A stretch of 64,000 bases of DNA, taken from the NCBI GenBank assembly GCA_039105265.1, contig JAPFFF010000064.1:743622-807621 (forward strand), written 5' to 3'. Source of the DNA: Tritrichomonas musculus (taxonomy: Eukaryota > Parabasalia > Tritrichomonadida > Tritrichomonadidae). The notes beneath the pieces were generated by a model that was given only the letters and a program-made list of their open reading frames with translations, was not told the DNA's origin and searched no databases. Shown here piece after piece: positions 41,929-52,788 of the stretch; position 1 is the stretch's first letter, and every line of letters starts with the position of its first letter. The position numbers were made by a program, and so were the translations under genes.

Positions 41929-43048
41929 GGTGAACGGGTGAATTTTCACCTCCAACTTCACCTTTCAATTTTTTTCAATTTTTTATTTTTAGGCCAAATG
42001 ACCCTCCTCCCCGCAGCAACAAATCAAACCAGCATTACAGCCATTACTCTTGCCCAAGACAACTCTTTGACCGAATGTAGTTTTTCAAAAGAAGTGTCTG
42101 AATTCTATAATATGAACTTTGAACAGAAGAAGATGGAATTGAAAAATGATTTGTTGAATGATAACTACGACCCGGTAAAATATAAGCTAAATGTCGAAAC
42201 AAATACAAATCTCATCCGTGATATTTTTACAATATTTCATTCCCTGCCAAAATTAAACGACATCACACAGAGCAAGCCAGATGTGCCTATTTTTGAACAA
42301 ATAATGGAATTGAAGACAGACTCATCGGAAATAAAAAAATTCATTCGAAAAGTAAATTATGACATGATAGGCTACCATTGCAATCACAATTCTATAAACG
42401 AAAAGTGTGATAAAATATACGGTAATGTGGTCGATATATATAATTCAGACGAGTACCTGCACTACCAATCATTCATATCTTTTGCTCTCATGACTGCGCT
42501 AAGTATCATTAGAAAAGATAAATTTGGACAGCCATATAATGTTTATCCGGCAGATGCCTTGTTGTGTGATAATCCCGATGACTTTTCATTCGGATTTATT
42601 GATAAATGTAGTGTCAAAGAAGCTTCTGAAAATATTATACGACTCAACGGTATGATAGCCAATAACAATGCCCAAACCAATAAATCATGCTCAAAATGTG
42701 ATGCAGCAAGGAGAAAATACAATTATAGCCTCTTTCAAATAGAGAGGATGAGAGAAGAGCAAAGAGAACAGCAAGAGATTGATAAACAATACATAGAAAT
42801 GTCTGATGAAAACAGATATGATATGAAAGAGTTTTTGCTCAAAAATTATCCTTCGATAGATAGATTTTTGTTAAAAGATGTCCAAAACAAGTATAAATCC
42901 ACTTTTAAAATCAATTTAACATTTGATGAATTGAAGAGAAAAATTGAAGAAACGGGGCTGTTCACAATATCAAATGTCCATAGAACCATGTATGTAAATA
43001 GAAAATAAATGAGAGGTGAAGTTGGAGGTGAAAATTCACCCGTTCACC
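41929..43048. mobile_element. 1.1-kb unit with perfect 35-bp terminal inverted repeats
   Basis: 41,929-41,963 begins GGTGAACGGGTGAATTTTCA and its full 35 bases recur as the exact reverse complement at 43,014-43,048. Between them is essentially one gene (41,998-43,008). A target duplication was not clear. The arms themselves contain a short palindrome (GGTGAATTTTCACC). It lies inside the virus-like element and looks like a compact insertion of an unrecognised type. Confidence 0.7.
41998..43008 (+). CDS. Unknown protein carried by the 1.1-kb TIR unit (336 residues)
   Basis: The ATG at 41,998 (MTLLPAATNQTSITAITLAQ) is the first inside the left arm. The middle contains Cys/His groups (YHCNHNSINEKCD; KSCSKCDAARRKY) that might bind zinc. 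A coiled-coil stretch (RMREEQREQQEIDKQYI) follows, and the end looks like a winged-helix DNA-binding fold (FLLKNYPSIDRFLLKDVQNK, LTFDELKRKIEETGLF). No DDE, HUH, tyrosine or serine recombinase motif was recognised. Because it nearly fills the space between perfect inverted repeats, it is a candidate mobility or passenger protein; this is inference. Confidence 0.65.
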   Translation: MTLLPAATNQTSITAITLAQDNSLTECSFSKEVSEFYNMNFEQKKMELKNDLLNDNYDPVKYKLNVETNTNLIRDIFTIFHSLPKLNDITQSKPDVPIFEQIMELKTDSSEIKKFIRKVNYDMIGYHCNHNSINEKCDKIYGNVVDIYNSDEYLHYQSFISFALMTALSIIRKDKFGQPYNVYPADALLCDNPDDFSFGFIDKCSVKEASENIIRLNGMIANNNAQTNKSCSKCDAARRKYNYSLFQIERMREEQREQQEIDKQYIEMSDENRYDMKEFLLKNYPSIDRFLLKDVQNKYKSTFKINLTFDELKRKIEETGLFTISNVHRTMYVNRK

Positions 43049-43320
43049 CCTGGATGATTTTTACAGTTTTTTTGCTCATTTTTGAGCCGAAGCATTTTTT
43101 TATCACGTGATATTTTTTTATCACTTTTTTGGTTTTCTCCTTAATTTAGGCGATTTTTTGGGCTCCTTTTCTTTATCCTCAACCTCTTTTTCACGCTCTT
43201 TCTTGGCTTTTTCTCTTTCCTTTCTTTCTTTTTCTAGCTCTCTTTCTCGCTCTCGTTCCTCTTTTTCCTAGCTCTTTTCTTAGCTTTTTCTCTCTTCTCG
43301 TTCCTCTTTTTCGTTCTTTT
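43049..43320. other. Charged simple-sequence tail next to the acidic gene
   Basis: After a short AT-rich piece, 43,140-43,320 is CT-rich simple sequence (CTCTTTCTCGCTCTCGTTCC and similar). In minus orientation it would give Lys/Glu/Arg repeats like those ending the neighbouring gene. No separate gene is supported. Confidence 0.5.
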
Positions 43321-46080
43321 CTAGCTCTCTTTCTCGCTCTCGTTCCTCTTTTTCACGCTCCCTTTCTCTTTTTTCCTTTTCACGCTCTCTTTCCAGTTCT
43401 CGCTCTCTTTTTTCCTTCTCACGTTCTCTTTCTCTTTTTTCCTTCTCACGTTCTTTTTCCAGCTCCCTTTCTTTTTTTCCTTCTCCCGTTCTCTTTCCTT
43501 TTTTTCTTTTTCAATCTCCTTTTCTCGCTCCAATTTCTTTTTGTATTTCTCTTTTTCTTCCTCTCTTTCTCGTTCTCTTCTTATTTTATTTAATCTTTTC
43601 TTCATTGAAGTTTCATCATCAGAGCTTGAATCTCCATATCGAACTCTCAAATTTCTTTTTCTTTTTTCCATAAGTTCTTTTAATGTTTTTCTTCTATCCG
43701 AACTGTTCAAAATTCTCTTTCGTCTCCTTCTTTCTTCATCACTATCTGAGTCTGAATCTACTATTCTTTTTCTTAATTTTCGCTTTAAATAAGAATATCT
43801 ATCGTCATCATCAGAATCAGAATCATAGAAATAACTTTTGCCAGTTGCTTCATCTTTTTTAATCAAATTATCGGCCTGCTTTGTTAATTGTTCTTTTTCT
43901 TCTTTTGAATAATTACTGGCTTCGATTAACTGTTTTATCATCTCTTGACCTTTCTTCATTAGGTTTTCTTTAGCTTCAGGAGTATCTTCGACAGTATATT
44001 CGTATTGAGCTAATTCATCAAAAACTTTATCCTTGATTTGATTAAATTCTTTCTTCCAATTTGTTTTCTTGACATAATCATCAATATCTGGAGCTTCGAT
44101 ATCTGGAATATAAGTTTGATTAGAGATATTTTGCATAATTTGATTCTGTAAATCATTTACATATTTATTGACATCCCCATTCTGAATTTGAATATTTTTC
44201 TCTCCAAAATTGGCTGGATTTCTATTTTGAGTCATAGCTTTTATCTGTTCTCTTATTGATTTATTTCTATTTTTGACTTTACTTTTGAAACTTTGATGAT
44301 TCCCAAATCCATCTGCATCATCATGTTCGAATCCCTTACTCCAAGTTTTTTTGGTTTGTCGAAAGATATCTTTTCCTTTTATTTTAATAGGTCTGCCATT
44401 CTTCATAACAACCTTACTATCTTCTATAACAGGCGCAGGAGTATTTGTTAAAGCAGGCAAAATAGTCTCTTCTTCAATAATTTTTACAGTAGATTTTGGA
44501 TGGTCATCTGGCTCTTCGATAATAGGTCCTTTATTTTTTGGTACGAAAGGGACAATTTGATATTTTTCTATGATTTCTTCTTTTTTATCTTCCAATTCTT
44601 CAATTTTTTCTTTGATTTTCTCAGCTCCTTCAACATCCTTTTCTTTTTCTTTTTTCTCTAATTCTTCTTTTTGTTTCTCTACTTCTTTGCTTAATTGTTC
44701 TTCTATAGCTATTGCCTCATCATCTTCAAGGTCTGATAATTCGTCAATAACTTCTCCATCTTCCTTTTTGATAACTATTTTTGGCTTTTCAACTTCATCG
44801 TCTGATAACTCTTCAATAATATAATTTTTAGCTCTTAACCGGCCCAATTTTCTTCCTTCGTCTTTCTTTTTTACAACTTCTTCATCATCCTCTAATTCTT
44901 CTACAATATAGTCGTTTGCCTTTAAGCGACCTACTTTTTTGAGGACTTTTTCTTCTTTATTCATTAAATAGTCTTTAGCATTTAATCTTTCTTTTCCCTC
45001 ATTGGCCGAGTCATCTTCGAGGTCAGATAAATTGTCTTCGACTTTTTGTTTAAATTTTTCTAATTTCTTTTTGACATCAGCTAATTCTTTAGATTCTGGT
45101 TCATCATCTTCTAAATCACTATTATCTTCCCCATCAGCAAACTGTAATTTATCTTCTTCTGTAATCTCATCATCTTCTTTTTTATGATATCTTTTATGTC
45201 TTTTTTTGAGGGTTTTTAATTCATCAACTTCTTCTTCAGCATCATATTCTTTCCAATCTGAGTCTTCTTCTTCATTGTCTATCATTTTTTGAATACCCTT
45301 TTCGATATCATCTTTTAATCTATCTTCGTCTGTTTTCTTATGTCTTTTATGTCTTTTTTTGAGGGTTTTTAATTCATCAACTTCTTCTTCAGCTTCATAT
45401 TCTTTCCAGTCTGAGCCATCTTCATCATCATCATTAAGTAATTTTTGAATTCCATTTTCGATATCTTCTTTATATTTTTCCTCTTTTTCTTCGTCTCTTT
45501 TCTTTTTCAAAAGTTCGAGTTCTTCTTCATCGTCTCCATCTTCTTCTTCTTCCCATTCAGAATCTTCATCTTTATTTTTAATCATTTTATTGATTTCTTT
45601 ATCTAATTCTTTTTTCATTTTCTTTTTTCTTTTTTCCTCTCCTTCTAAGTCATCGTTGAAATGCTCTAAATCTTCCAAATAATCTGGGGGTTGTTCGATA
45701 ATATCAAAAGGAGTATTAATTTTTGGGACAGTCATAGCTTCGTCAATATGCATTGTTATAGGATAAATTTGCCCGTTTAATTTTGTAGCATCTAGCCCTA
45801 GAGGATTAAAAGCACAATAGAATCCATAAATCAAACCAAAAAATGCATTGTTTGTTTTATTACAATATTCTCTTATCAATTCAAAATCTTGCTCTAAATA
45901 TTTTGTATAAATCCATTCATAAGGTGCTTTAAACTCAAAAGCAGACGTAGGGAATCCTTCAATTTCTGTTTGAGGAACTAATTTTAGACAAGTAAGTTGA
46001 GGACAATATTCATAATTTTTAACATCTTTTACTAAACCAATTAGGGTATGTAAAGGTAAAATACACTCTTCTTCTGTCAT
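43321..46080 (-). CDS. Large acidic, repeat-rich virion-type protein (919 residues)
   Basis: Starts MTEEECILPLHTLIGLVKD at 46,080. The N-terminal ~120 residues contain FFGLIYGFYCAFNPLG, resembling GNIYGFYYDG in the neighbouring 137-residue product. The middle holds repeated acidic modules (EEEVDELKTLKKRHKR three times; GRLKANDYIVEEL and GRLRAKNYIIEEL) and the C-terminus is basic RE/KE/RK simple sequence. It may be a scaffold or core protein condensing DNA; no known family recognised. The repeat modules suggest internal duplication. Confidence 0.6.
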   Translation of the reverse strand: MTEEECILPLHTLIGLVKDVKNYEYCPQLTCLKLVPQTEIEGFPTSAFEFKAPYEWIYTKYLEQDFELIREYCNKTNNAFFGLIYGFYCAFNPLGLDATKLNGQIYPITMHIDEAMTVPKINTPFDIIEQPPDYLEDLEHFNDDLEGEEKRKKKMKKELDKEINKMIKNKDEDSEWEEEEDGDDEEELELLKKKRDEEKEEKYKEDIENGIQKLLNDDDEDGSDWKEYEAEEEVDELKTLKKRHKRHKKTDEDRLKDDIEKGIQKMIDNEEEDSDWKEYDAEEEVDELKTLKKRHKRYHKKEDDEITEEDKLQFADGEDNSDLEDDEPESKELADVKKKLEKFKQKVEDNLSDLEDDSANEGKERLNAKDYLMNKEEKVLKKVGRLKANDYIVEELEDDEEVVKKKDEGRKLGRLRAKNYIIEELSDDEVEKPKIVIKKEDGEVIDELSDLEDDEAIAIEEQLSKEVEKQKEELEKKEKEKDVEGAEKIKEKIEELEDKKEEIIEKYQIVPFVPKNKGPIIEEPDDHPKSTVKIIEEETILPALTNTPAPVIEDSKVVMKNGRPIKIKGKDIFRQTKKTWSKGFEHDDADGFGNHQSFKSKVKNRNKSIREQIKAMTQNRNPANFGEKNIQIQNGDVNKYVNDLQNQIMQNISNQTYIPDIEAPDIDDYVKKTNWKKEFNQIKDKVFDELAQYEYTVEDTPEAKENLMKKGQEMIKQLIEASNYSKEEKEQLTKQADNLIKKDEATGKSYFYDSDSDDDDRYSYLKRKLRKRIVDSDSDSDEERRRRKRILNSSDRRKTLKELMEKRKRNLRVRYGDSSSDDETSMKKRLNKIRREREREEEKEKYKKKLEREKEIEKEKKEREREKEKKKGSWKKNVRRKKEKENVRRKKESENWKESVKRKKEKGSVKKRNESEKES

Positions 46081-46121
46081 TTTTTCTTGGAACTTAAAAA
46101 AAAAATATATGAGTTATTTCT

Positions 46122-46535
46122 TTAAATATTCTCTAATTTCATTGTTAAAAATCCTTCCATAAAATTATGAACAAAATTAAGGTCTCCGATAAATATTTTT
46201 TTATCTGCTTTTCTTTCCCAAGCCCATCTCTTTTTGAATTCATAAATTTGAGGCGCCCAATCCTGTCCGTCATAGTAAAATCCATATATATTTCCTTTTA
46301 AGTTTTTACCTGTAGTTTTACCAATACCTTGTGCTAAATTATTAATATTTTCTTCAAAATCTTTTTCGTTGACTTTTTCAAAAGGATAGAATATTTTGAT
46401 TTTCGCAGCTTGTTCATCATTATCCCATTCAACATATAGTAAACTCAAGATATCTGAAGATATAAGTTTCATATCATCTACTGTAAAAGTTTTTGGATTA
46501 AACATCGCATCAGAATAAATAGGTAAGAATGTCAT
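46122..46535 (-). CDS. Virus-like element protein, unknown (137 residues)
   Basis: Starts MTFLPIYSDAMFNPKTF at 46,535. It has a helix followed by KNLKGNIYGFYYDGQDW, the recurring short module of this element, and an aromatic/basic end (FKKRWAWERKADKK). It sits 41 bp upstream of the 919-residue gene, which has a related N-terminus, and is divergent from 46,618 with an 82-bp spacer. Function unknown. Confidence 0.55.
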   Translation of the reverse strand: MTFLPIYSDAMFNPKTFTVDDMKLISSDILSLLYVEWDNDEQAAKIKIFYPFEKVNEKDFEENINNLAQGIGKTTGKNLKGNIYGFYYDGQDWAPQIYEFKKRWAWERKADKKIFIGDLNFVHNFMEGFLTMKLENI

Positions 46536-46617
46536 AGTAATGTTTTTTTTAAAAAAAATAAATAAATTTTTATTTTGAACTTAATACCTCGAATATATTT
46601 TTTTTCCACCACATAAA

Positions 46618-47151
46618 ATGATTAAGAAACGAAATGCAAACGCCGGAGTTAATGCAAATATCTCCCTCGAACCATCTGCTGCTTCACAATCTACTAACAA
46701 CTTAACAAATAATATCTTTATTAATAAGCGAGAAGATGGTAAGGAAGATATTGTTATTACAAGAGATATTGAAGCACCAAATATCATCCAAGAAGACCCT
46801 AATGAATTAGATGTTAAATATAAGATTTTAGAGACTTATGCAAAAATTTTATTAGACCAAGATAAAGCATTAATTTCAAATTTAATTTCTAAAAACTGTA
46901 TTATTGTCCCAATAGCTTCTTGCCAAGATATTATCAAAACAATTTTAGGAAAGAAATGTTCTGTCGAAATTTATGTTGATGAAGATATTAAATGTTGCGC
47001 TACAAAAGCATCTCCTATCCGCAAAATTGAAGCTATCAAAATCGTTAATGAAGATGGAGAAATGATAACTGACTTTAAACAAGTTTATAACAAAGAATAT
47101 AATGATTTAGTTAATGTTTATCATTTATGTCTTAAATATGTCGTTGTATAA
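46618..47151 (+). CDS. Virus-like element protein, unknown (177 residues)
   Basis: Starts MIKKRNANAGVNANISLEP, with a polar Ser/Asn N-terminus. The C-terminal ~110 residues look like a compact alpha/beta fold (ETYAKILLDQDKALISNLI; KKCSVEIYVDEDIKCCATK). The gene runs rightward between leftward structural genes. No family recognised. Confidence 0.55.
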   Translation: MIKKRNANAGVNANISLEPSAASQSTNNLTNNIFINKREDGKEDIVITRDIEAPNIIQEDPNELDVKYKILETYAKILLDQDKALISNLISKNCIIVPIASCQDIIKTILGKKCSVEIYVDEDIKCCATKASPIRKIEAIKIVNEDGEMITDFKQVYNKEYNDLVNVYHLCLKYVVV

Positions 47152-47183
47152 AAAAAAATAAGAGAGATAATAAAGAATTTTTT

Positions 47184-50100
47184 TTACTTCGCTTCAAGAG
47201 CCGCAATTCGAGCTTCTAATTCTGCAATTTTAGCCTCATAAACACTTTTTAGTAAGAGAGAATCAGATGGTTTATAGACAGTAGATAAATTGAGAGAATG
47301 TGACAAAGTAGCACCATTATTTTTATATTCTACGGCATATAACAATCCTCCGGTAAAATTCAACATCAATCTATTTGTTGTATCTCCCTAGTAGTATACG
47401 TTAGGCTGTGCGCCCTTAACGGTCGCCCAGACCTAACTGCGCCGATGATTTCACCGGGGGTCCGTAAACAAAAAAAAATGCAAGCCTCTTTTATGGTGTG
47501 GCTTTGACTTGCTTGAGATAATATTCAGTAAATGGTATATTTCCAGAGCCCTTTAATTGAAAATCGATCTGATAAAAATCATATTCAAAATCTCTTTTTC
47601 TATTGGATTCTCTAAGTTTATCTTCACCATATATTTCATCTAGTACTGCAAATCCTTCACTATAATTAACTCTAACATAATGTTTCTTTTCATTTGAATC
47701 GTAAAATATAAATAACATTTCCATATATAAACTATTATATTCGACGCATACAATTAATTTTTTAGAACTAGTATCGTAAGAATACCAGCATAATTCTGGT
47801 ATATCCTCATAATATGATTTGTGAAATCCTGAATAAAATATTCTCCAATATAAGTCATCCAATAATGATGTAATATCACTCTTTAAAGCTATTTCATCCT
47901 GTTTCAATATTTTTTCGGCTAATATTAATTTGGTATTGAAGCCTTCAACATTAAAGCACCAATAACCATCATCCCTTGGTTCATAGCCACATTCATAGGA
48001 TATTCCATCTATCTCCTCTACCCAATATATTTCTTCATTAATAACAGTATTATCATCATAAACAAATAGAATATCGAAATTATGAACCATTTCAGAGTCA
48101 TCAGTAAATGTCCCAACAAGACGAGTTCCACTATTCAATTTTATTTTGACTTCCCACGATCCTGAACTATCTTGTACATTTTCAAATGGCACATCGACAG
48201 CATCTTTATATATCAAATCATTTTTTTCTCGATATTTTGATAAATCTACGTCGGCAGGAATCTCACTTTTCAAAGCATATTTTGTGTCTGATTCACTTTT
48301 TGAATAAGAATATGTTTTCAAAGCATAATTGGTCAAATCAACAGGTTCAGGAATTTCTTCTTTTGTCGCGTATTTTGCATCCGCTTCTTCTTTCGTATAT
48401 AATTCTTCAATATTTGGTTTCTTAGCTAATTCTTGCTGAATTGTTTCTAAAGCAGCATTTACTTCGTCAGTTGTTGGATATTCCTCGTTGCATTTCCTCG
48501 TAAACTCATCATCGCAACATCATTTTGATGACTATTTGCTGCTAAAGCATTAATTTTCTCATCTAAGGCTTCAATATCTGATAAATAAGCTATATCGGCA
48601 GGAGTTTTCTCTAATAAAGTTCTTGAAAATGTATTTTTTTCAATGATGCATCCTGCAATCTTATAGTCAGTATTTTCTCCTGTTATAATGATATTTTTAT
48701 CAATTTTACTAATATTCGATAAATATTTTGTCTTATATTCTTCTGATTTTGGAAAACCTTCAATTGTGATGTTGTCTATCGTTATTGTAGTATCAACCCC
48801 TTCATATTCTGTTATTGAACCTTCAACAATTTTGAAATAAAATCGTTTTTGACCTTCAGAGGTGAATAATTTAAATACGCAAATACCATTATTTAATTCA
48901 TCTTCTGCTTGAAATAAAACTGCTGCTTGTTCATCTTGATAATGAGTAATTATATCAATAATATCAGTTCTTGTCAAATCACTTTTTCGAATATATTCAT
49001 TTCCTGAGTCAATTTCATTGATTTTTTCAACAATCTTTTTGATATAAGGCTTTAACGTATTTCTCATTTGAAAAGATAATTGGACGGCAGATGATAAACT
49101 GACTGCTGATGTGTCGGGGTCATCTTCTTCTTCAGTAAAATGAAACTTTTCTACTTGTCTATTCTCTAAATTACACCATTCTAAAACATCATTTAAATTT
49201 ATTTTTGAATCATTTGATAAAGCAAGAGGTGTAGTAAAAGAATCTGCTATAGAAACATTATCTGTTATTTGGTCTGATAAATCAACAACTTTTGTGACAG
49301 AAGCAACTTGACCAATACTACCTGCTGCTCCACCTGCAAAACTAATTAAACTATGAGTAATTCCAACACCTAGTCTTGTCAAATTTATAGCCATTTGGAT
49401 TTTTTGAGTAAATTGTATAGCGTTTACTGCAGCCTGTAAATATTGAGTCTTTTCTTTTTGTATTGTCATATCTGCTTTTAAGATATCAACATTATGACCC
49501 ATTTCTTTAACATCATAACTAACAACATCAAAAGAATTTGTTAATAAATTTAAATCACTTCTCATTGTCGAAATATTATCTGCCGAAATAATTTTTGATG
49601 AACAAATATTATAGTCTGTATAGAGGGTAGAAGCAGCATTAGGATTAGGATAAACTTCAAAATATTGTTGTTTCATTATATATTCGAAAGGATTAGTTTT
49701 TGGGTCCCAATTTACCTCCTCTATCGGGTCGACCAAATATTTATTCAAATATAATTCAATATTTTTTGATGTTGTATTGATATGAGAATTTGAATATTTC
49801 CCTCCTGTAGATTCTATAGTATCGATTATAGGATTTAAGGCAAAACAACTTTTTGAGCCAATAACATACATTTCTCCAACTTTGAACGATAAAGTATTCC
49901 AGCAAGAGTCAGATTGGTCAGCCCATTTAAATGATATTTCTACATGATGAATTTCTTTTTGAATTTTCTTTTCGATAGTTTCATTTTCGCCAATGTTATA
50001 TTGAATAAATTTTAAGACAATCCCAGCTATATCATATCCTTCATGAAGTGGAAAATTATCGACATAAAAAATTGCTGGCCAAAGTTTATAGTCAGAATTT

Positions 50101-51212
50101 GAATTAACTTTTTCACCATTATGTTTGACCATCTGACATTTAACCGTTCCATTCAATATCATATCTGATATTAAGCAAGTTCTCTTTTTGGGAGAGAGAA
50201 AGATATTTCCATCTGACCTTTTTATCATCATACAACAAGTTTTTCCTTTCCAACCTTTCATATCTGTCATCATGTCATTAGCATCTTTTAAATCTACGAA
50301 GGAATTACATTTCAATAAAGATTTTGGTTTGAGAAGACCTTGACAATTTTGACCTTTCCATTCACCATTACTCCAAGTTAAATACCAAGAATTATCGAAA
50401 CAAAAATCTTTAAATTTAAATTCTAACCCTTCAGGAATTACATAATCGTCAGGAATTTGATAAATCATTTTATAAAAAGGTATTTCTTCTATTGTCTCTT
50501 CTGTAATTATCTGAGGACGATAAAAATATTTTGCATCACTCTTATGTAATTTTAATGCATTCTCAGCCTCTATTGTAGAGCATTTTATAGATTTCTCAGT
50601 TTTTAAGCAAGTAGGCTCAAATTGATTTAAAATACTCAAATCTCCATTTATAAATAAAGTATAAGGGTTTATTGACAAATTTTTATCGAAAGCAATATAG
50701 AATTTATCATCTAAATTAATACTATCTTCTGACCCAACTGCATAGGTAGCGAGAAGGGTATTATCATTAACGATACAATACTTATTTTCTGAGTCATATG
50801 TGATGATAGGACATTTTATTGAATTATCTTTTGTGGAAATATAGAATTCTTTAATATATCTTCCTTCTTCATCATAGATAACATTTTTTCGTAAGACAAC
50901 TTTGAAAATATTTTGATTTAAAGTAAGGAATTTTTGTTTAGTTATTTCAGGAACATTTATTAATAAAACATTATATAATAAACCATTTATTGTTTCAGAA
51001 TGAAGAGATATATTTTCATTTTCTATCATAAAATTGTCAATACCTGTTTCTATTGAAAAATTTGAATCTGTTGTTGATGGGGTAAAGTCTGCCAATTTCT
51101 CATCCATTATTTTATTTACTTCTTCTGAAGTTATCAAATTACTAGTCAATTTTGTCTTTCCATCAACCTGGAATTCAATATCTCCTAAGAATTTTGTAAG
51201 CCTAGTACTCAT
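47184..51212 (-). pseudogene. Fibre-like protein locus, broken
   Basis: A long leftward locus starting at ATG 51,212 (MSTRLTKFLGDIEFQVDG). It has beta-rich stretches, a central hydrophobic stretch (HSLISFAGGAAGSIGQVAS) and helical heptads, then the repeated trimeric-fibre type peptide TNYALKTYSYSKSESDTKYA. It ends in a short coiled coil (EAKIAELEARIAALEAK), like the tip or foldon regions of phage and viral fibres. A GC-rich structured repeat lies within it (47,391-47,466). It adjoins two more fibre-like genes. A receptor-binding or appendage role is inferred. Confidence 0.6.
47391..47466. repeat. GC-rich structured repeat, relative of 15,445-15,510
   Basis: GTTAGG (47,400-47,405) pairs with CCTAAC (47,432-47,437), with further internal pairing (CTG/CAG and GCG/CGC type). 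A second short hairpin, CCGATGATTTCACCGG, follows. The segment is far more GC-rich than its surroundings and aligns along ~65 bases with the tail of the hairpin at 15,361-15,510. It may be a small mobile or structured RNA element of unknown type. Confidence 0.55.
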
Positions 51213-51259
51213 CTTTGTTTTGAAGCCCAAAAAAATAATTTTTAATCTCTCTCTTTTTT

Positions 51260-52759
51260 TTATTTAATATTTTGACATTTCTTTTCTAAGATAGTTATTC
51301 GCTCATTATAGCTATTCATCAAATTTTCTATAGTTAATTGGCCGGTAGATAAAGTAGGGGTATCTCCTTCTATATTTTGACATTTTGTTTCTAAAACTTT
51401 TAATCTATCTTCTAATTTTGAAAAATCACTTGCCGACCCTAAATTATCTTCTAAATTACCAATATCCTCAGACATTCCAGCACAAAATGACCAAATATCT
51501 TTAATTCCTTGATTGAAATAATCAAATTGGTCTGTAGTTGTCGATACCCATTTATCGAATATATTTGTTGATTCCGACTCATTTTTATTTCCTTCTTGGT
51601 TTTCTATAGCATAAGTATGAGGAGCTAGAGATTCAAAATTTTCATTTTCCATTTTATAATCAATTTTGGTATTATGTTCTTGAAATGTCTGAGTTAAGTC
51701 TTTTATTATAGATTCTAAGTCAGATACTCTTGAATAAATAGAAGAATCTAAAGAACCTCCTCCTGTACCTAGAGAAGCCAAATAATTCTTGAAATTTTCA
51801 TTGATAGGCAGTTCATAATAAACAACTAAGCGATTTTCAAGTTCTTTATCTTCTTTTTTCTCCCATCCTTCATCAGCATTCCAATATTGATTATCTGCTG
51901 CGTCATAAACTAATTTTAATTTTAATGAGCCTGTTATACTAACTTTTAATACATCTTCAGAATAAGTATAAGTAAAAGTATATAAATCAGAAGATAAATC
52001 TGATTTGATAGTCAAATTATTGTCTGATAAAATAAATTCAAAAACATGGTCTATACCATTTAAATCATAGATTTTTTGATGTCTTTTTCGATCAAAAAGA
52101 TGTAAAATAAAATGATTTGCATGATAATGTTGAAGCCCTTGGAGAGAAATATCTAATTTTGATTCAGTTTCTGAGAGTTCTTTTCCTGCTACGAGAATTA
52201 TCGCAAAAAATCCTCCTTCATCATACATTTCTAAATCGCTCTGAGCAAATTCAACAAAACCATAGCTTGCTAATTCTTGAGGTTTCAAAGGCTTCAGAGG
52301 AATTTTTCCTTTCATAGATTCACAAAACAAAGAATTCCTACAAAATTTGCCTATTTGTTTATTTGTTTGATAATTTGCTTTAATATCATTATATGTTTCT
52401 TCAACATTAGCATGTAAATAATCCATTGATTCTTTCCAAGTTTCGTCATATTTTTGATTTATTTGAGCCATTTTTGAGCCGTCCCAAATTATTGGATTAT
52501 CTTCTGTTCCTGGGGCTCCTTCATCAACTTCTTCTTCTTCTGTTGTTGTTGTCTCAGTATTTGTTGGTTCATCTACAATTTCGTCCTCCAAAGAAAATGT
52601 CCGAAGAGTATACGGCACGACTTTTTCGATTCTTCTCTTTGATGCTAGATAATTTGCTGATATCTCTCTGAACTTCATTGTATTAATAAAAAATTGAGCA
52701 ATCCAAGCACTATCCACAACATAGTTATTTGTCTCAGTTTGAACTTTAGCGCAAGCCAT
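51260..52759 (-). CDS. Fibre- or appendage-like structural protein (499 residues)
   Basis: Starts MACAKVQTETNNYVVDSA. It has an acidic Thr/Glu linker (TNTETTTTEEEEVDEG), a beta-rich middle (ISLQGLQHYHANHFILHLF), and a C-terminal coiled coil with two similar heptad segments (RLKVLETKCQNIEG and RITILEKKCQNIK). The K-CQN motif also occurs in the next gene, linking the two as paralogous parts of one appendage. Function inferred. Confidence 0.55.
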   Translation of the reverse strand: MACAKVQTETNNYVVDSAWIAQFFINTMKFREISANYLASKRRIEKVVPYTLRTFSLEDEIVDEPTNTETTTTEEEEVDEGAPGTEDNPIIWDGSKMAQINQKYDETWKESMDYLHANVEETYNDIKANYQTNKQIGKFCRNSLFCESMKGKIPLKPLKPQELASYGFVEFAQSDLEMYDEGGFFAIILVAGKELSETESKLDISLQGLQHYHANHFILHLFDRKRHQKIYDLNGIDHVFEFILSDNNLTIKSDLSSDLYTFTYTYSEDVLKVSITGSLKLKLVYDAADNQYWNADEGWEKKEDKELENRLVVYYELPINENFKNYLASLGTGGGSLDSSIYSRVSDLESIIKDLTQTFQEHNTKIDYKMENENFESLAPHTYAIENQEGNKNESESTNIFDKWVSTTTDQFDYFNQGIKDIWSFCAGMSEDIGNLEDNLGSASDFSKLEDRLKVLETKCQNIEGDTPTLSTGQLTIENLMNSYNERITILEKKCQNIK

Positions 52760-52788
52760 AACAGCTTTGTCTTTTTCTATTACAGTTC

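Noticed and set aside
41842-43008. Longer start for the 336-residue gene
   Set aside because: The upstream extension begins at a non-ATG codon and crosses the left inverted-repeat arm.
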